From positions 567,501 to 615,000 of the forward strand of contig CM069767.1 of the NCBI GenBank assembly GCA_036169595.1: a stretch of DNA of 47,500 nt. Reading direction: 5' to 3'. The notes beneath the pieces are model-generated. The model saw only the letters and a list, made by a program, of their open reading frames with translations, was not told where the DNA came from and did no database searches. The stretch comes from Dictyostelium firmibasis. Lineage: Eukaryota > Evosea > Eumycetozoa > Dictyosteliales > Dictyosteliaceae. How positions within the stretch are numbered: position 1 is the first letter of the stretch; every line of letters starts with the position of its first letter. Shown in pieces: positions 14,067 to 25,622 of this stretch. The position numbers and the translations under genes were made by a program.

Positions 14067-14097
14067 ATATTATTTGGTAATCATTTCCAAATAATAT
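14067..14097. terminator. 3'-flank hairpin
   Basis: A perfect 11-bp inverted repeat, ATATTATTTGG / CCAAATAATAT, with a 9-base loop lies 137 bp after the R3H stop codon and 148 bp before the next start. It may be a 3' UTR or end-of-transcription hairpin; that role is inferred. The rest of 13931-14244 is A/T runs. Confidence 0.4.
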
Positions 14098-14244
14098 TTT
14101 TAAAACAAAAAAAAAAAAAAAAAAAAAAAAATCCTCCCGCTCTTTTTTTTTTTTTTTATATTTTTTTTTTTTTGGTTTTTCTAATTGTTTCTCAATTTTT
14201 TAAAACCAACAAAATAACAAATAAGATTTCTGTATAAATAAATA

Positions 14245-15582
14245 ATGGGTTCAAATAATGATAATAATATTTTATTTGTTAATCAGGTTGGGGAATTATT
14301 AACAAGGTACAACGATGAGATTGGTCAATTAAATAAAGGTTTATTAGATTATTATTATAATAATGGATTTGATAAAAAGAATTTAAATAGTATTGAAAAA
14401 GAATTGAGTATAGTACAGGTATGTTATTTTTTTTTTTTTTTAAAATATAATATTCGCAATCATATGTGTGATATTAAAATAAAAAAATAAACTTTTTATA
14501 ATTAGGATTGTTTTTCAAAGATGAAATGGAATTATATAGAAAATGGTACTAAACAATTATTTATAAAAGAGATCATATCAGAGACACAAATCACCACACC
14601 AAGTCAACACAATGTACATAGTTTGGAGGATCAGTTAAAGGAGATTAAAAATGATTTCAATAATAATAAAGAGAAAACAAAAAAGGCATTTGAACAGATC
14701 ATAGAGATCATTAGTAGATTCTCAGAAATGAATGAAAAATATCAAAAAGAGAAACAAAATTTACAATCTTCAATTAGTAAAGCGAATGAATTAATTGAAA
14801 GAATTTTAAAATTAGTTAGTAATAATTCTATAACAACAACAACACCAATTAATAATAAATTAACAAATAAAAATAATAACAGCAACAACACTGTTGTAAA
14901 TTATAATAATAATTTAAATTCATCAATTCAATGGTATAAAAAATATAATAAATTTTTAGAATCAATGGGTGGGCTATACATAATACCAAATAATGATAAT
15001 AATATTATAAAAGGTTCAAAAATTGAATTTGAATTAAAAATTGATACACCTAAAATACATAAATTAATAATAGAATTGGAAGAAAATAACGATAATAATA
15101 ATCATGATGATAATAATAAAAACAATGAAAAGAATTTACCAATTATAAAAGGTTATAAATTAGTACCAAATATTAATGAACTTAATAAAGTGTTACAAGA
15201 TACAATATCAGATTTTTCAAATATTAATGAACCATTAGAATCATTTAGTGATATTGGTGATTTGGTTGGGGAATTTAAAAATATAATTTCAAACTATTAT
15301 CTAATGGAAGCAGAGATTCAAGATTTATCATTACGTTTCAAAATTAAACGCCAACCATTGAAAAATTATGGTGAGATCTCAATTCAATTACCAACTGGTT
15401 TCACTTGTAATCTTTATTTGGATTCAGATTATCCAAAATATTCAACCATTGAAATTCAATCAATTCAAAAACCAAACTCCAATGAATTGTTAACAAATTT
15501 ATCATTCATTCAAAAAAATATTAATGAAAATAAATGGAATTTATTACAATTAATAGAAGAAGTTGATTATTATTTAAAATAG
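14245..15582 (+). CDS. Coiled-coil protein with possible kinetochore-type (RWD-like) C-terminus
   Basis: Two exons, 14245-14418 and 14506-15582, join in phase 0 (donor GTATGT, acceptor ATTAG) to give 416 residues. I do not recognise the family firmly. Residues from about 100 to 170 form a coiled coil (LEDQLKEIKNDF through SKANELIERILKL), followed by an Asn-rich linker. A globular C-terminal half begins SSIQWYKKYNKFLESMGGLY and ends with beta-strand-rich sequence (FKIKRQPLKNY, EISIQLPTGF) and a helix (LLQLIEEVDYYLK). Coiled coil followed by W-x(6-8)-L-x-x-(M/L)-G-G and alternating strands recalls KNL1/Spc7- or Zwint-type kinetochore proteins, but this is a guess from architecture. There is no signal peptide or membrane segment. 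Confidence 0.55.
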
Positions 15583-15693
15583 AAATGTTTATATAAATAA
15601 AAAAAACAAAGTTTACAAAAAATTATTTTGCAAGTGTGATTATTTCGATTGGGGGGGGGTGTGATTTTAGCTCTTTTATTAACAATCAAGAAG

Positions 15694-15716
15694 TTTTGTA
15701 TGATATCAATACAAAA
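15694..15716. terminator. Hairpin between convergent genes
   Basis: A perfect 8-bp inverted repeat, TTTTGTAT / ATACAAAA, with loop GATATCA lies in the 244-bp gap between the 3' ends of the coiled-coil gene (+) and the first ABCC gene (-). It may serve 3' end formation; the role is inferred. A run of nine G at 15650-15658 in the same gap is unusual for this genome. Confidence 0.35.
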
Positions 15717-15826
15717 TCCAAAACATCTATTGAATTAAACCAGTCATTTTTGCAATCGAATAAATAATAAAGTTAAAAAGGAATTTCTTTTTTTTTTTAT
15801 TTGTTTTTTATTACTTTAATATTTAT

Positions 15827-18800
15827 TTATTTATTATAATCAGTTTGTGATTTAATTAATTTATTAAATTTAGAGTTTGGAATATTCATTAAATTTGTGG
15901 GTGTATCGAATTCTATTAATTGACCACTATCTATTACTGCTATTTTATTGCAATCAATAATTGTTTCTAGTCTATGTGCAATTGTTAAAGTTGTACAATC
16001 TTTGAAATTCTCTTGAATAGTTTCTTTGATTAGTTGAGCAGTATGGTAATCGATTGAACTTGTTGCTTCATCCATTAGGATGATTTTAAACTTTTTTAAA
16101 ATTGTTCTACAAAGACATAACAATTGTTTTTGACCATATGAAAAACCGTTATCACCATTCTCTTGCAATAGTGTTTCTAATTTCAATGGCATAGAATTGA
16201 TTGTTTCTTTTAATTTAACTTTTTCAATTGATTCCCAAATTTCAATATCTGTAAATTCTTGGAATGGATCAATATTTGAACGAATTGTACCTGTAAAAAT
16301 GAATGGATCTTGTGGTACAATACCAATTGATGATCTTAATTTTTGAAGATCAAGTGTTGATATATCAATACCATCAATTAGTATTATACCTTTTGAGCAT
16401 TCAACCATTCTAAATATTGATGATGCAATTGTTGTTTTACCAGCACCAGTTCTACCAACAATACCAATCTTTTCGTTTGATTCAATTTTAAATGATAAAT
16501 TCTTTAAATTTGGTTCTGCATTTGGTCGATATTTAATTTCTACATCTTTAAATTCAATCATACCTTTACTTGGCCAATTTATTAAATGATCAGTTGAAAT
16601 AGTTTTAAGATTATCAAAATTATCTTTATCTTTGGTATTGGTCGATAAAAATTTATTTCCTTCTTTTGGAATTTCAATATAGGTTTGAATTCTTTGAAAA
16701 GAGTTCATTTTAACTTCTAATTCAACGACTCTACGAATACCCCAACTTAAATAACCATTTAAACTTAATGCAGTTGTTATTGATAAAGCTGCAAGTCCAT
16801 TGTTTGATGCAAATAAAGTTGCGGCTAAAGATGTAAAGAAAATCATTACTGAACCCATTACTTCTAAACGCATAGATATCCATCTATGAACAGCAAAACT
16901 ATAAAAGAAACAACCTAAATTAATATTAATATTATCAAACATTGTTTTGGTGAATCTTGATTCTTGTTTATAAGTTCTAATTGTTAATAAACCATTATAA
17001 CATTCTTGAAGTAATGAAAACACTGGTGACAATGTAATTGATTCCCATCTATTTAATTCTCTAGCTGATGGTCTATATAATCTTTGAGTTATGTAATAAA
17101 TTATAAATAACAAAGCCAATGGTAAAATAATAATTGGATTAATGAAAACAATTGAAATTAAACCAACTGTTAATTCAGAGAAACACACTGAAACCTCTGA
17201 GAATATATCCAACATATGAATATCAATATCACTAATATCTTTACTAAATCTATTTAATATTCTACCTGATGGATTTGTATCAAAGAATCTACATGATGCA
17301 TATGTAACTGATTTTAATAATGATGAATGTAAATTTTTACCAACTGAAAATGTAATAATATATAACATTAAAGTACGTATCATTAATATTACTACAAAAA
17401 CACCAATAAATAATAAATAATAGCTAATGTAAAATTTATCATCTTTTCCTTCAATTGATCTTTCTGTCCAAATTGCTATCCAAAAATCTGAGGCTTTGTA
17501 AACCGTTTGACCAATAAAATACAATAAAATTGTTATGAGAAGAAATAAGGTTGATGATCCATAACTAAAGTATTGTTTATAAACTTTAAATTCTACTTCT
17601 CCTTCATTCTTATCTTCTTTAACTAATAATTTTGCTTTTTCGATTACATTTGGATCAGTTTTATCACTAATAACATTATTAATATTAATTGATTCATTTT
17701 CATTTTCACAAATTTCATTATTATCACTATCATTTTCTTTTGTTTCATTTTCTGGTTGATTCTTGTTAATTTCTTTTGATTTTAAAATTGATTTAAAATC
17801 AATACCTTTTTCATTTAATTCTTGATAGGTACCTTGAGTTAGTTGACCATTTGAATCTAAAACTATTATATGGTCTGCATATGGAATGAATTGAAGTTGA
17901 TGTGTTACTAAAATACGAGTTTTATTTTTCATTAATTCGCCTTGAATACAATGATCGAAAAGATGTGATGCGACTTCTGGATCTACTGCTGATAAAGGTT
18001 CATCCAATATAACACAATCTGAATCTGCATAAAGTGCACGTGCTAGTGATATACGTTGTTTTTGACCACCTGAAAGATTGATACCACGTTCACCAATTTC
18101 TGTTAAATCTAATCCAGCTAAATTAATTATATCTTTTGTTAATGCTGTAGATTCGATTACTTTTTTATATCGATCTAAATTAAATTCTTTACCAAATAGA
18201 ATATTCTCTCTTAATGATGCACTTAATAAAAATGGTTGTTGACTTGTGAATGATACGTTATTTGGTACACCACTAATATTACCATTTAATTTATAAACTT
18301 CACCAATTAAACCACATACTAAACTTGTTTTACCACTACCAACAACACCACAAATCATTGTTAATTTACCTTTTGGTGCAATTAAATTAATATTATTTAA
18401 TTGATAATTAAAATTTTCATTTTTTTTATTTTCTTCCTCTTCTTCTTCTTCTTCTTCTCCATCTTCATCCTCATCCTCATCTTCACCATTATTAAATTCA
18501 AATAAATTATTTTCAGGTTCATTCCATTGAAATGTGCAATTTTCAACAATAATATTATCATTTTCATTATCTTGATTGCTTGTTTGTTGAAAGTTTTTAT
18601 TATTACTATTGTTATTATTGTTGTTGTTTGTTTTATATTTTAAAGATTCTGAAGATTTTAAAAAACCTTCAATTCTTTTCATTGATGGTATTAGACCCAA
18701 CACTTTATAGATATCATCTGGTAAATAGATTAAAGGTAATTTTAAATTTGCAAATATTGTCATTGCTGTGAAAGTAACATCTAAACTCATTGTATTACCA

Positions 18801-19962
18801 GTTAGTGAATAAGTTGCGAATGTTGCTACTAATACCAATGTTGCATTTGTTTCAATCATTAATTGGTCAAATACGCAAAATAAAACACGAAGAAATAAAT
18901 TCTTTAATTCTAATTTTCTTTGTTCTTCAATTTTATTCATAAATAAATTTTCCCAAGAATACATTTTAAATGGTCTAATATTTGTAATTAGTTCACTAGT
19001 TAAATTACATCTTGAATCTGAAAATTCTAATGATTTCTCTAAATAATTACTAGATTTAGAGCATAGCATCGTATTAATTGGCATTGCAACAACCATTACA
19101 CCAAATCCAACTAAACCACAAGGACCAATAACATAAACTAATAATCCTAATAAAGAAAGGATTTGAATTGTATGTGATACGATATCTAAATAATGAGTCC
19201 AAAAGAATTCTGATATGTTTTCAATATCAACTGACATGATATTCATAATTTTACCAGATCTATATTTTTTCTTTGAAGAATTTGATAATTTTAAAGTCTT
19301 TTCAAATATTTTAGCCCCTAATGCACCTCTAACATCAAAACTATTTTTCATACCAAGCCAATAAAATAATTCTTGTGATACCGATTGTCCTAAAATGCTC
19401 ACACATAATAAACAACATAATAAAATTCCTTTTAAATTTGATTTTTCATTTTCTTCTAATGATATATAATTTATTAAACTAAAATTATTTTTTTTAGTAA
19501 GTAATAAAAACTATAATAACAATTAATAATAATAATAATTAATAATACATACAATTTTAAACAAATAGGTGATAAAAATGTAAAAATTGTAATGAATATA
19601 TTTGAAATTATTGCATATTTATTTTTTGGTAAAAATTTTTTATAAATATGTTTTATTAATGTATACTTTGAACCATCTAAAAAATTAATATCATCTAAAA
19701 GTTTTGATGTTGTTTGAACTTTATTTGATTCTGGTAAATCATAAATATCATTCATTTCCAATGATTCTTTAAAATAACCTTTAATTATTAATTTAGTTAC
19801 CCAATTAAAACTTATTTTTGACCATTTTGATGCATTATCTTCTGGACATGCTTTATAAAAGTTATTGGTTGTTACATCTTCATCTTGATCATCAACAAGT
19901 TTTTCATAATACAATGAAGAAAACTTTTTTTTAATTTTATTTTCAAAATTTTTCAAGAACAT
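15827..19962 (-). CDS. ABC transporter, subfamily C (MRP type), full length; left tandem copy
   Basis: Exon 1 (19962-19553) and exon 2 (19478-15827) join across a 74-bp intron (GTATGT donor, ATTTTAG acceptor) to give 1353 residues. The order is TMD1-NBD1-TMD2-NBD2 without an extra N-terminal TMD0, i.e. a short MRP. The N-terminus has the ABCC-typical PEDNASKWSKISFNWVTKLI segment. NBD1 shows Walker A GVVGSGKTS near residue 515, signature LSGGQKQR and Walker B VILDEPLSAVD. NBD2 shows Walker A GRTGAGKTT at 1145, signature FSYGQKQL and Walker B IILMDEATSSID. A long Asp/Glu run precedes NBD1. Family knowledge points to ATP-driven export of organic anions or conjugates across the plasma or an endomembrane; the substrate is unknown. 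NBD1 carries Glu after the Walker B Asp, where ABCC NBD1 usually has Asp. It is the neighbour and close paralogue of the gene at 21012-25222. Confidence 0.93.
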
Positions 19963-20368
19963 TTTTTTTTTTATTTTATTTTATTTTATTTTATTTTTTT
20001 ATTTTTTTATTTTTTTATTTTTATCCACGCACTTTACTATTTTTATTTTTATTTTTATTCGCATTGTACGAAAATTTATAGACAAATTTAAAAAAAAAAA
20101 AAAAAAAAAAATATTTTAAACTAAAAAAAAAATGTATTTTTGAGAAAAATGTTGTAAAAAAAAAAATAAAATAAAAAATAAAAAAAAAAAACCATGGGTT
20201 ATAATTGCTTTTTTAATTTTTTATTTTTTTTTACAAAAGCAAATATTGAATGATAGCTTTTAAATTTCCAATGTACCTTATACCACACAATGACAATATC
20301 TGTGATTAATTACTTTTTTTTTCTTATAAAATTCACAAATTTCATTTACTTTTTTATCAACCAACAAA

Positions 20369-20415
<47 letters not shown>

Positions 20416-21011
20416 AAATAGATAAAAATAATTATTACATCATACAAATCCCACTTTATTAAAAAAAATAAAAATAAAATTAAATAAAAAAAAGAAAATA
20501 AAAACGATTCGGGTATTTTTTTTTTATTTTTTTTTATTTTTATTTTTTTTTTATTTTTTTTTTTTTATAATAACCAATCAGAGTTGAAAGGTCAGACCAC
20601 TTCCAAATAGCTATTTGTTGAATTGCTCGAGTTGCAAACACTATGATTCATGAACCTATGAGTAAATTATTATAGTAATAGTTTAACAACAATTGTTGAT
20701 AATAATAAATTAGATTAAAAAGATTTTTCTGTATCAATTTTAGAATGTGGGAATATTTCAACAAAGTAAAGTGCAGCAGAGGTTTTATTATTATCACAAA
20801 TATGATTGTTGAAAATCAACAAACCAATTTAGATTCTGGACTATATTACATTTAATGCAAATACTTTTAACTCTTTTAGTGTTTATAATGTAATTGCATT
20901 TACAAAATATCTTTTTTTATTTTTTTTTTTATTATTTTAATGCAAAGGTTCTCGGAATTAATTTTTACTAAAAAACGAATTTTCTCTTATTTTGGAATCT
21001 TTAATATTTAT
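19963..21011. promoter_or_regulatory. Intergenic region between the tandem ABCC genes
   Basis: The right-hand copy ends at 21012 and the left-hand copy starts at 19962, so this 1.05 kb holds the left copy's promoter and the right copy's 3' flank. Most is A/T runs, but 20575-20890 is an island of higher complexity (listed separately). Confidence 0.6.
20575..20890. other. Higher-complexity island with repeated TTGTTGA motifs
   Basis: Unlike its surroundings this stretch has few homopolymer runs. It holds a 12-bp palindrome CAACAATTGTTG at 20687-20698, a hairpin TTGTTGA-AAA-TCAACAA at 20806-20822 and a further TTGTTGAATTG near 20618. A short open frame of about 36 codons starts at the ATG in GAATGTGGG (near 20744), but it has no recognisable similarity. 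The island may be regulatory DNA for the left ABCC copy or the remains of a gene; the sequence does not decide. Confidence 0.4.
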
Positions 21012-23748
21012 TTATTTATTATAATCAGTTTGTGATTTAATTAATTTATTAAATTTAGAGTTTGGAATATTCATTAAATTTGTGGGTGTATCGAATTCTA
21101 TTAATTGACCACTATCTATTACTGCTATTTTATTACAATCAATAATTGTTTCTAGTCTATGTGCAATTGTTAAAGTTGTACAATCTTTGAAATTCTCTTG
21201 AATAGTTTCTTTGATTAATTGAGCAGTATGGTAATCGATTGAACTTGTTGCCTCATCCATTAAGATGATTTTAAACTTTTTTAAAATTGTTCTACAAAGA
21301 CATAACAATTGTTTTTGACCATATGAAAAACCGTTATCACCATTCTCTTGCAATAGTGTTTCTAATTTCAATGGCATAGAATTGATTGTTTCTTTTAATT
21401 TAACTTTTTCAATTGATTCCCAAATTTCAATATCTGTAAATTCTTGGAATGGGTCAATATTTGAACGAATTGTACCTGTAAAAATGAATGGATCTTGTGG
21501 TACAATACCAATTGATGATCTTAATTTTTGAAGATCAAGTGTTGATATATCAATACCATCAATTAGTATTATACCTTTTGAGCATTCAACCATTCTAAAT
21601 ATTGATGATGCAATTGTTGTTTTACCAGCACCAGTTCTACCAACAATACCAATCTTTTCGTTTGATTCAATTTTAAATGATAAATTCTTTAAATTTGGTT
21701 CTGCATTTGGTCGATATTTAATTTCTACATCTTTAAATTCAATCATACCTTTACTTGGCCAATTTATTAAATGATGATCATTATAAGTACTATTAATAGT
21801 TTTTGAAGAATTGAATGAAATTTCTTTTCCTTCTTTTGGAATTTCAATATAGGTTTGAATTCTTTGAAAAGAGTTCATTTTAACTTCTAAATCTACAATT
21901 CTACGAATACCCCAACTTAAATAACCATTTAAACTTAATGCAGTTGTTATTGATAAAGCTGCAAGTCCATTGTTTGAAGTGAATAATGTTGCTATTAAGG
22001 TTGTAATGAATAACATGATCCATCCCATTAATTCTAATCTCATTGTTACCCATCTATGTACAGCGAAACTATAAAAGAAACAACCTAAATTAATATTAAT
22101 ATTATCAAACATTGTTTTGGTGAATCTTGATTCTTGTTTATAAGTTCTAATTGTTAATAAACCGTTATAACATTCTTGAAGTAATGAGAAAATTGGACTG
22201 GCTGTAATGGATCCCCATCTATTTAATTCTCTAGCTGATGGTCTATATAATCTTTGAATTATATAATAAACTATTAATAATATTATTAATGGTATTATCA
22301 TTATTGGAATAATGAAAACAATTGAAATTAAACCAACTATTAATTCAGAGAAACATAATAAAACCTCTGAGAATATATCCAACATATGAATATCAATATC
22401 ACTAATATCTTTACTAAATCTATTTAAAATTCTACCTGATGGATTTGTATCAAAGAATCTACATGATGCATAGGTAACTGATTTTAATAATGATGAATGT
22501 AAATTTTTACCAACTGAAAATGTTATCTGACTTAACATTAAAGTACGTATCATTAATATTACTACAAAAACACCAATAAATAATAAATAATAGCTAATGT
22601 AAAATTTATCATCTTTTCCTTCAATTGATCTTTCTGTCCAAATTGCTATCCAAAAATCTGATGCTTTGTAAACAACTTGGCCAATAAAAAATAAAAACAA
22701 TGTAATAAAAAGTAATAAACTTGATGATCCATAACTGAAGTATTGTTTATAAACCTTAAATTCCACTTCTCCTTCATTCTTATCTTCTTTAACTAATAAT
22801 TTTGCTTTTTCGATTACATTTGGATCAGTTTTATCACTAATAACATTATTAATATTAATTGATTCACTTTCTTGTTTTATTTCATCCTTTATATTAATTT
22901 CACTAATATTATTATTATCGTTGTTGCTGTTATTATTATCAATTTCTTTTGATTTTAAAATTGATTTAAAATCAATACCTTTTTCATTTAATTCTTGATA
23001 GGTACCTTGAGTTAGTTGGCCATTTGAATCTAAAACTATTATATGGTCTGCATATGGAATGAATTGAAGTTGATGTGTTACTAAAATACGAGTTTTATTT
23101 TTCATTAATTCGCCTTGAATACAATGATCGAAAAGATGTGATGCGACTTCTGGATCTACTGCTGATAAAGGTTCATCCAATATAACACAATCCGAATCTG
23201 CGTAAAGTGCACGTGCTAGTGATATACGTTGTTTTTGACCACCTGAAAGATTGATACCACGTTCACCAATTTCTGTTAAATCTAATCCAACTAAATTAAT
23301 TATATCTTTTGTTAATGCTGTAGATTCGATTACTTTTTTATATCGATCTAAATTAAATTCTTTACCAAATAAAATATTCTCTCTTAATGATGCACTTAAT
23401 AAAAATGGTTGTTGACTTGTGAATGATACGTTATTTGGTACACCACTAATATTACCATTTAATTTATAAACTTCACCAATTAAACCACATACTAAACTTG
23501 TTTTACCACTACCAACAACACCACAAATCATTGTTAATTTACCTTTTGGTGCAATTAAATTAATATTATTTAATTGATAATTAAAATTTTCATTTTTTTC
23601 ATTATCATCATTCTCTTTTTTATTAATTTTAATAGATTCTTCATTTTCACCACAACTTAATTCAAATAGATTATTTTCAGGTTCATTCCATTGAAATGTG
23701 CAATTTTCAACAATAATATTATCTTGAGGGCTATTAATATTTTCGTTT

Positions 23749-23779
<31 letters not shown>

Positions 23780-24655
23780 CTGTTTGATGATTTTTAAAAT
23801 TTACTGATTTATATTTTAAAGATTCTGAAGATTTTAAAAAATTTTGAACTCTTTTCACTGATGGTATTAAACCAATGGCTTTAAAAATATCATAAGGTAA
23901 ACGAATTAATGGTACTTTTAATTTTGAAAAAATTGTCATTGCTGTGAAAGTAACATCTAAACTCATTGTATTACCAGTTAGTGAATAAGTTGCAAATGTT
24001 GCTACTAATACCAATGTTGCATTTGTTTCTACCATCATCCGATCAAATATCCAATAAACAACACGAAGAAATAAGTTTTTTAATTCTAATTTTCTTTGTT
24101 CTTCAATTTTATTCATAAATAAATTCTCCCAAGAATACATTTTAAATGGTCTAATATTTGTAATTAGTTCACTAGTTAAATTGCATCTTGAATCTGAAAA
24201 TTCAAATGATTTTTCTAAATAATTACTAGATTTAGAGCATAGTATTGAATTTATTGGTAATGCAATAACCATTACACCAAATCCAACTAAACCACTTGGA
24301 CCAATAACATAAATTAATAATCCAACTAAAATGATTGTCTGAATTGTATGTGATATAATATTTAAATAATGTGTCCAAAAGAATTCTGATATATTTCCAA
24401 CATCATTTGACATGATATTCATTATTTTACCAGTTTTATATTCTTTCTTTGAAGAATTTGATAATTTTAAAGTCTTTTCAAATATCTTTGCTGCTAATGC
24501 ACCTCTGACATCAAAACCATTTTTTATACCAAACCAATAAAATAATTCTTGTGATATTGATTGTCCAAATATACTAATACATAATAAACAACATAATAAA
24601 ATTCCTTTTAAATTTGATTTTTCATTTTCTTCTAATGATATATAATTTATTAAAC

Positions 24656-24692
<37 letters not shown>

Positions 24693-25222
24693 TAATAAAT
24701 AATAAATAATAAATAATAAAAACTATAAAACCAATTAATAATTAATAATACATACAATTTTAAACAAATAGGTGATAAAAATGTAAAAATTGTAATGAAT
24801 ATATTTGAAATTATTGCATATTTATTTTTTGGTAAAAATTTTTTATAAATATGTTTTATTAATGTATAATTTGAATCATCTAAAAAATTAATATCATCTA
24901 AAAGTTTTGATGTTGTTTGAACTTTATTTGATTCTGGTAAATCATAAATATCATTCATTTCCAATGATTCTTTAAAATAACCTTTAATTATTAATTTAGT
25001 TACCCAATTAAAACTTATTTTTGACCATTTTGATGCATTATCTTCTGGACATGCCTTATAAAATTTATTCGATGATTGATCACTATTTTCATCTTCTTGA
25101 TCATTAAGTTTTTCATAATGAGATGAAAAAAAATATTTTTTAATCTTACTTTCAAACCTATTGATCAACATTCTTTCTTTATCTTTTATTGCTTTTTTTT
25201 TTTTAATAATGAAATAAGGCAT
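21012..25222 (-). CDS. ABC transporter, subfamily C (MRP type), full length; right tandem copy
   Basis: Exon 1 (25222-24756) and exon 2 (24654-21012) join at the same site and phase as in the left copy, over a 101-bp intron that carries a 30-base T/A run. The product is 1369 residues from the first ATG. A second in-frame ATG at 25171 gives 1352 residues, and its N-terminus (MLINRFESKIKKYFF) aligns directly with that of the left copy, so 25171 may be the true start. Domain order and motifs match the left copy, including GVVGSGKTS, LSGGQKQR and VILDEPLSAVD in NBD1 and GRTGAGKTT, FSYGQKQL and ILMDEATSSID in NBD2. The linker before NBD1 has a poly-Thr run where the left copy has an acidic run. 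Membrane-domain stretches differ at many positions, which could alter substrate choice. Confidence 0.93.
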
Positions 25223-25591
25223 TATTAAATTTAAATACTACAAACAAAGTCTTTTAAAAAACAGGAAAAATGAGAAACTCTTGTAAAAAAACCGATATTC
25301 CATTTATTAATGTTTCCAATGTAAATTTCTTTTGAAAATTTATGTTTCTTTTGAATGATACCAAAATTTTTTGAAGATTAAAAAAAAAAAAAAACAAAAA
25401 AAAATCTTTTTTTTTTTCTTCCCAAAAAATTCCCAATCTTTTTATAGATAATCTAATAAATATCTTTAAAATATCTTAAATTAGGAAAAAAAAAATATAT
25501 TTATGTGTTTGAACAAAAAAGTCAGATATTTTGATTTTTTTAAAAAAAAAAAAAAAACATGTTTGCACCCAATAAATTATAATTTATTCTA

Positions 25592-25616
<25 letters not shown>
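25223..25616. other. AT-rich spacer with the ABCC right-copy promoter
   Basis: About 390 bp between the ADPGK stop and the start of the right ABCC copy, both on the minus strand. It has A/T runs and no credible coding frame, and should hold the ABCC promoter. Confidence 0.55.

Positions 25617-25622
<6 letters not shown>

Noticed and set aside
20575-20890. tRNA or other structured RNA gene in the mixed-sequence island
   Set aside because: No B-box (GGTTCGA-type) sequence and no cloverleaf pairing could be found.
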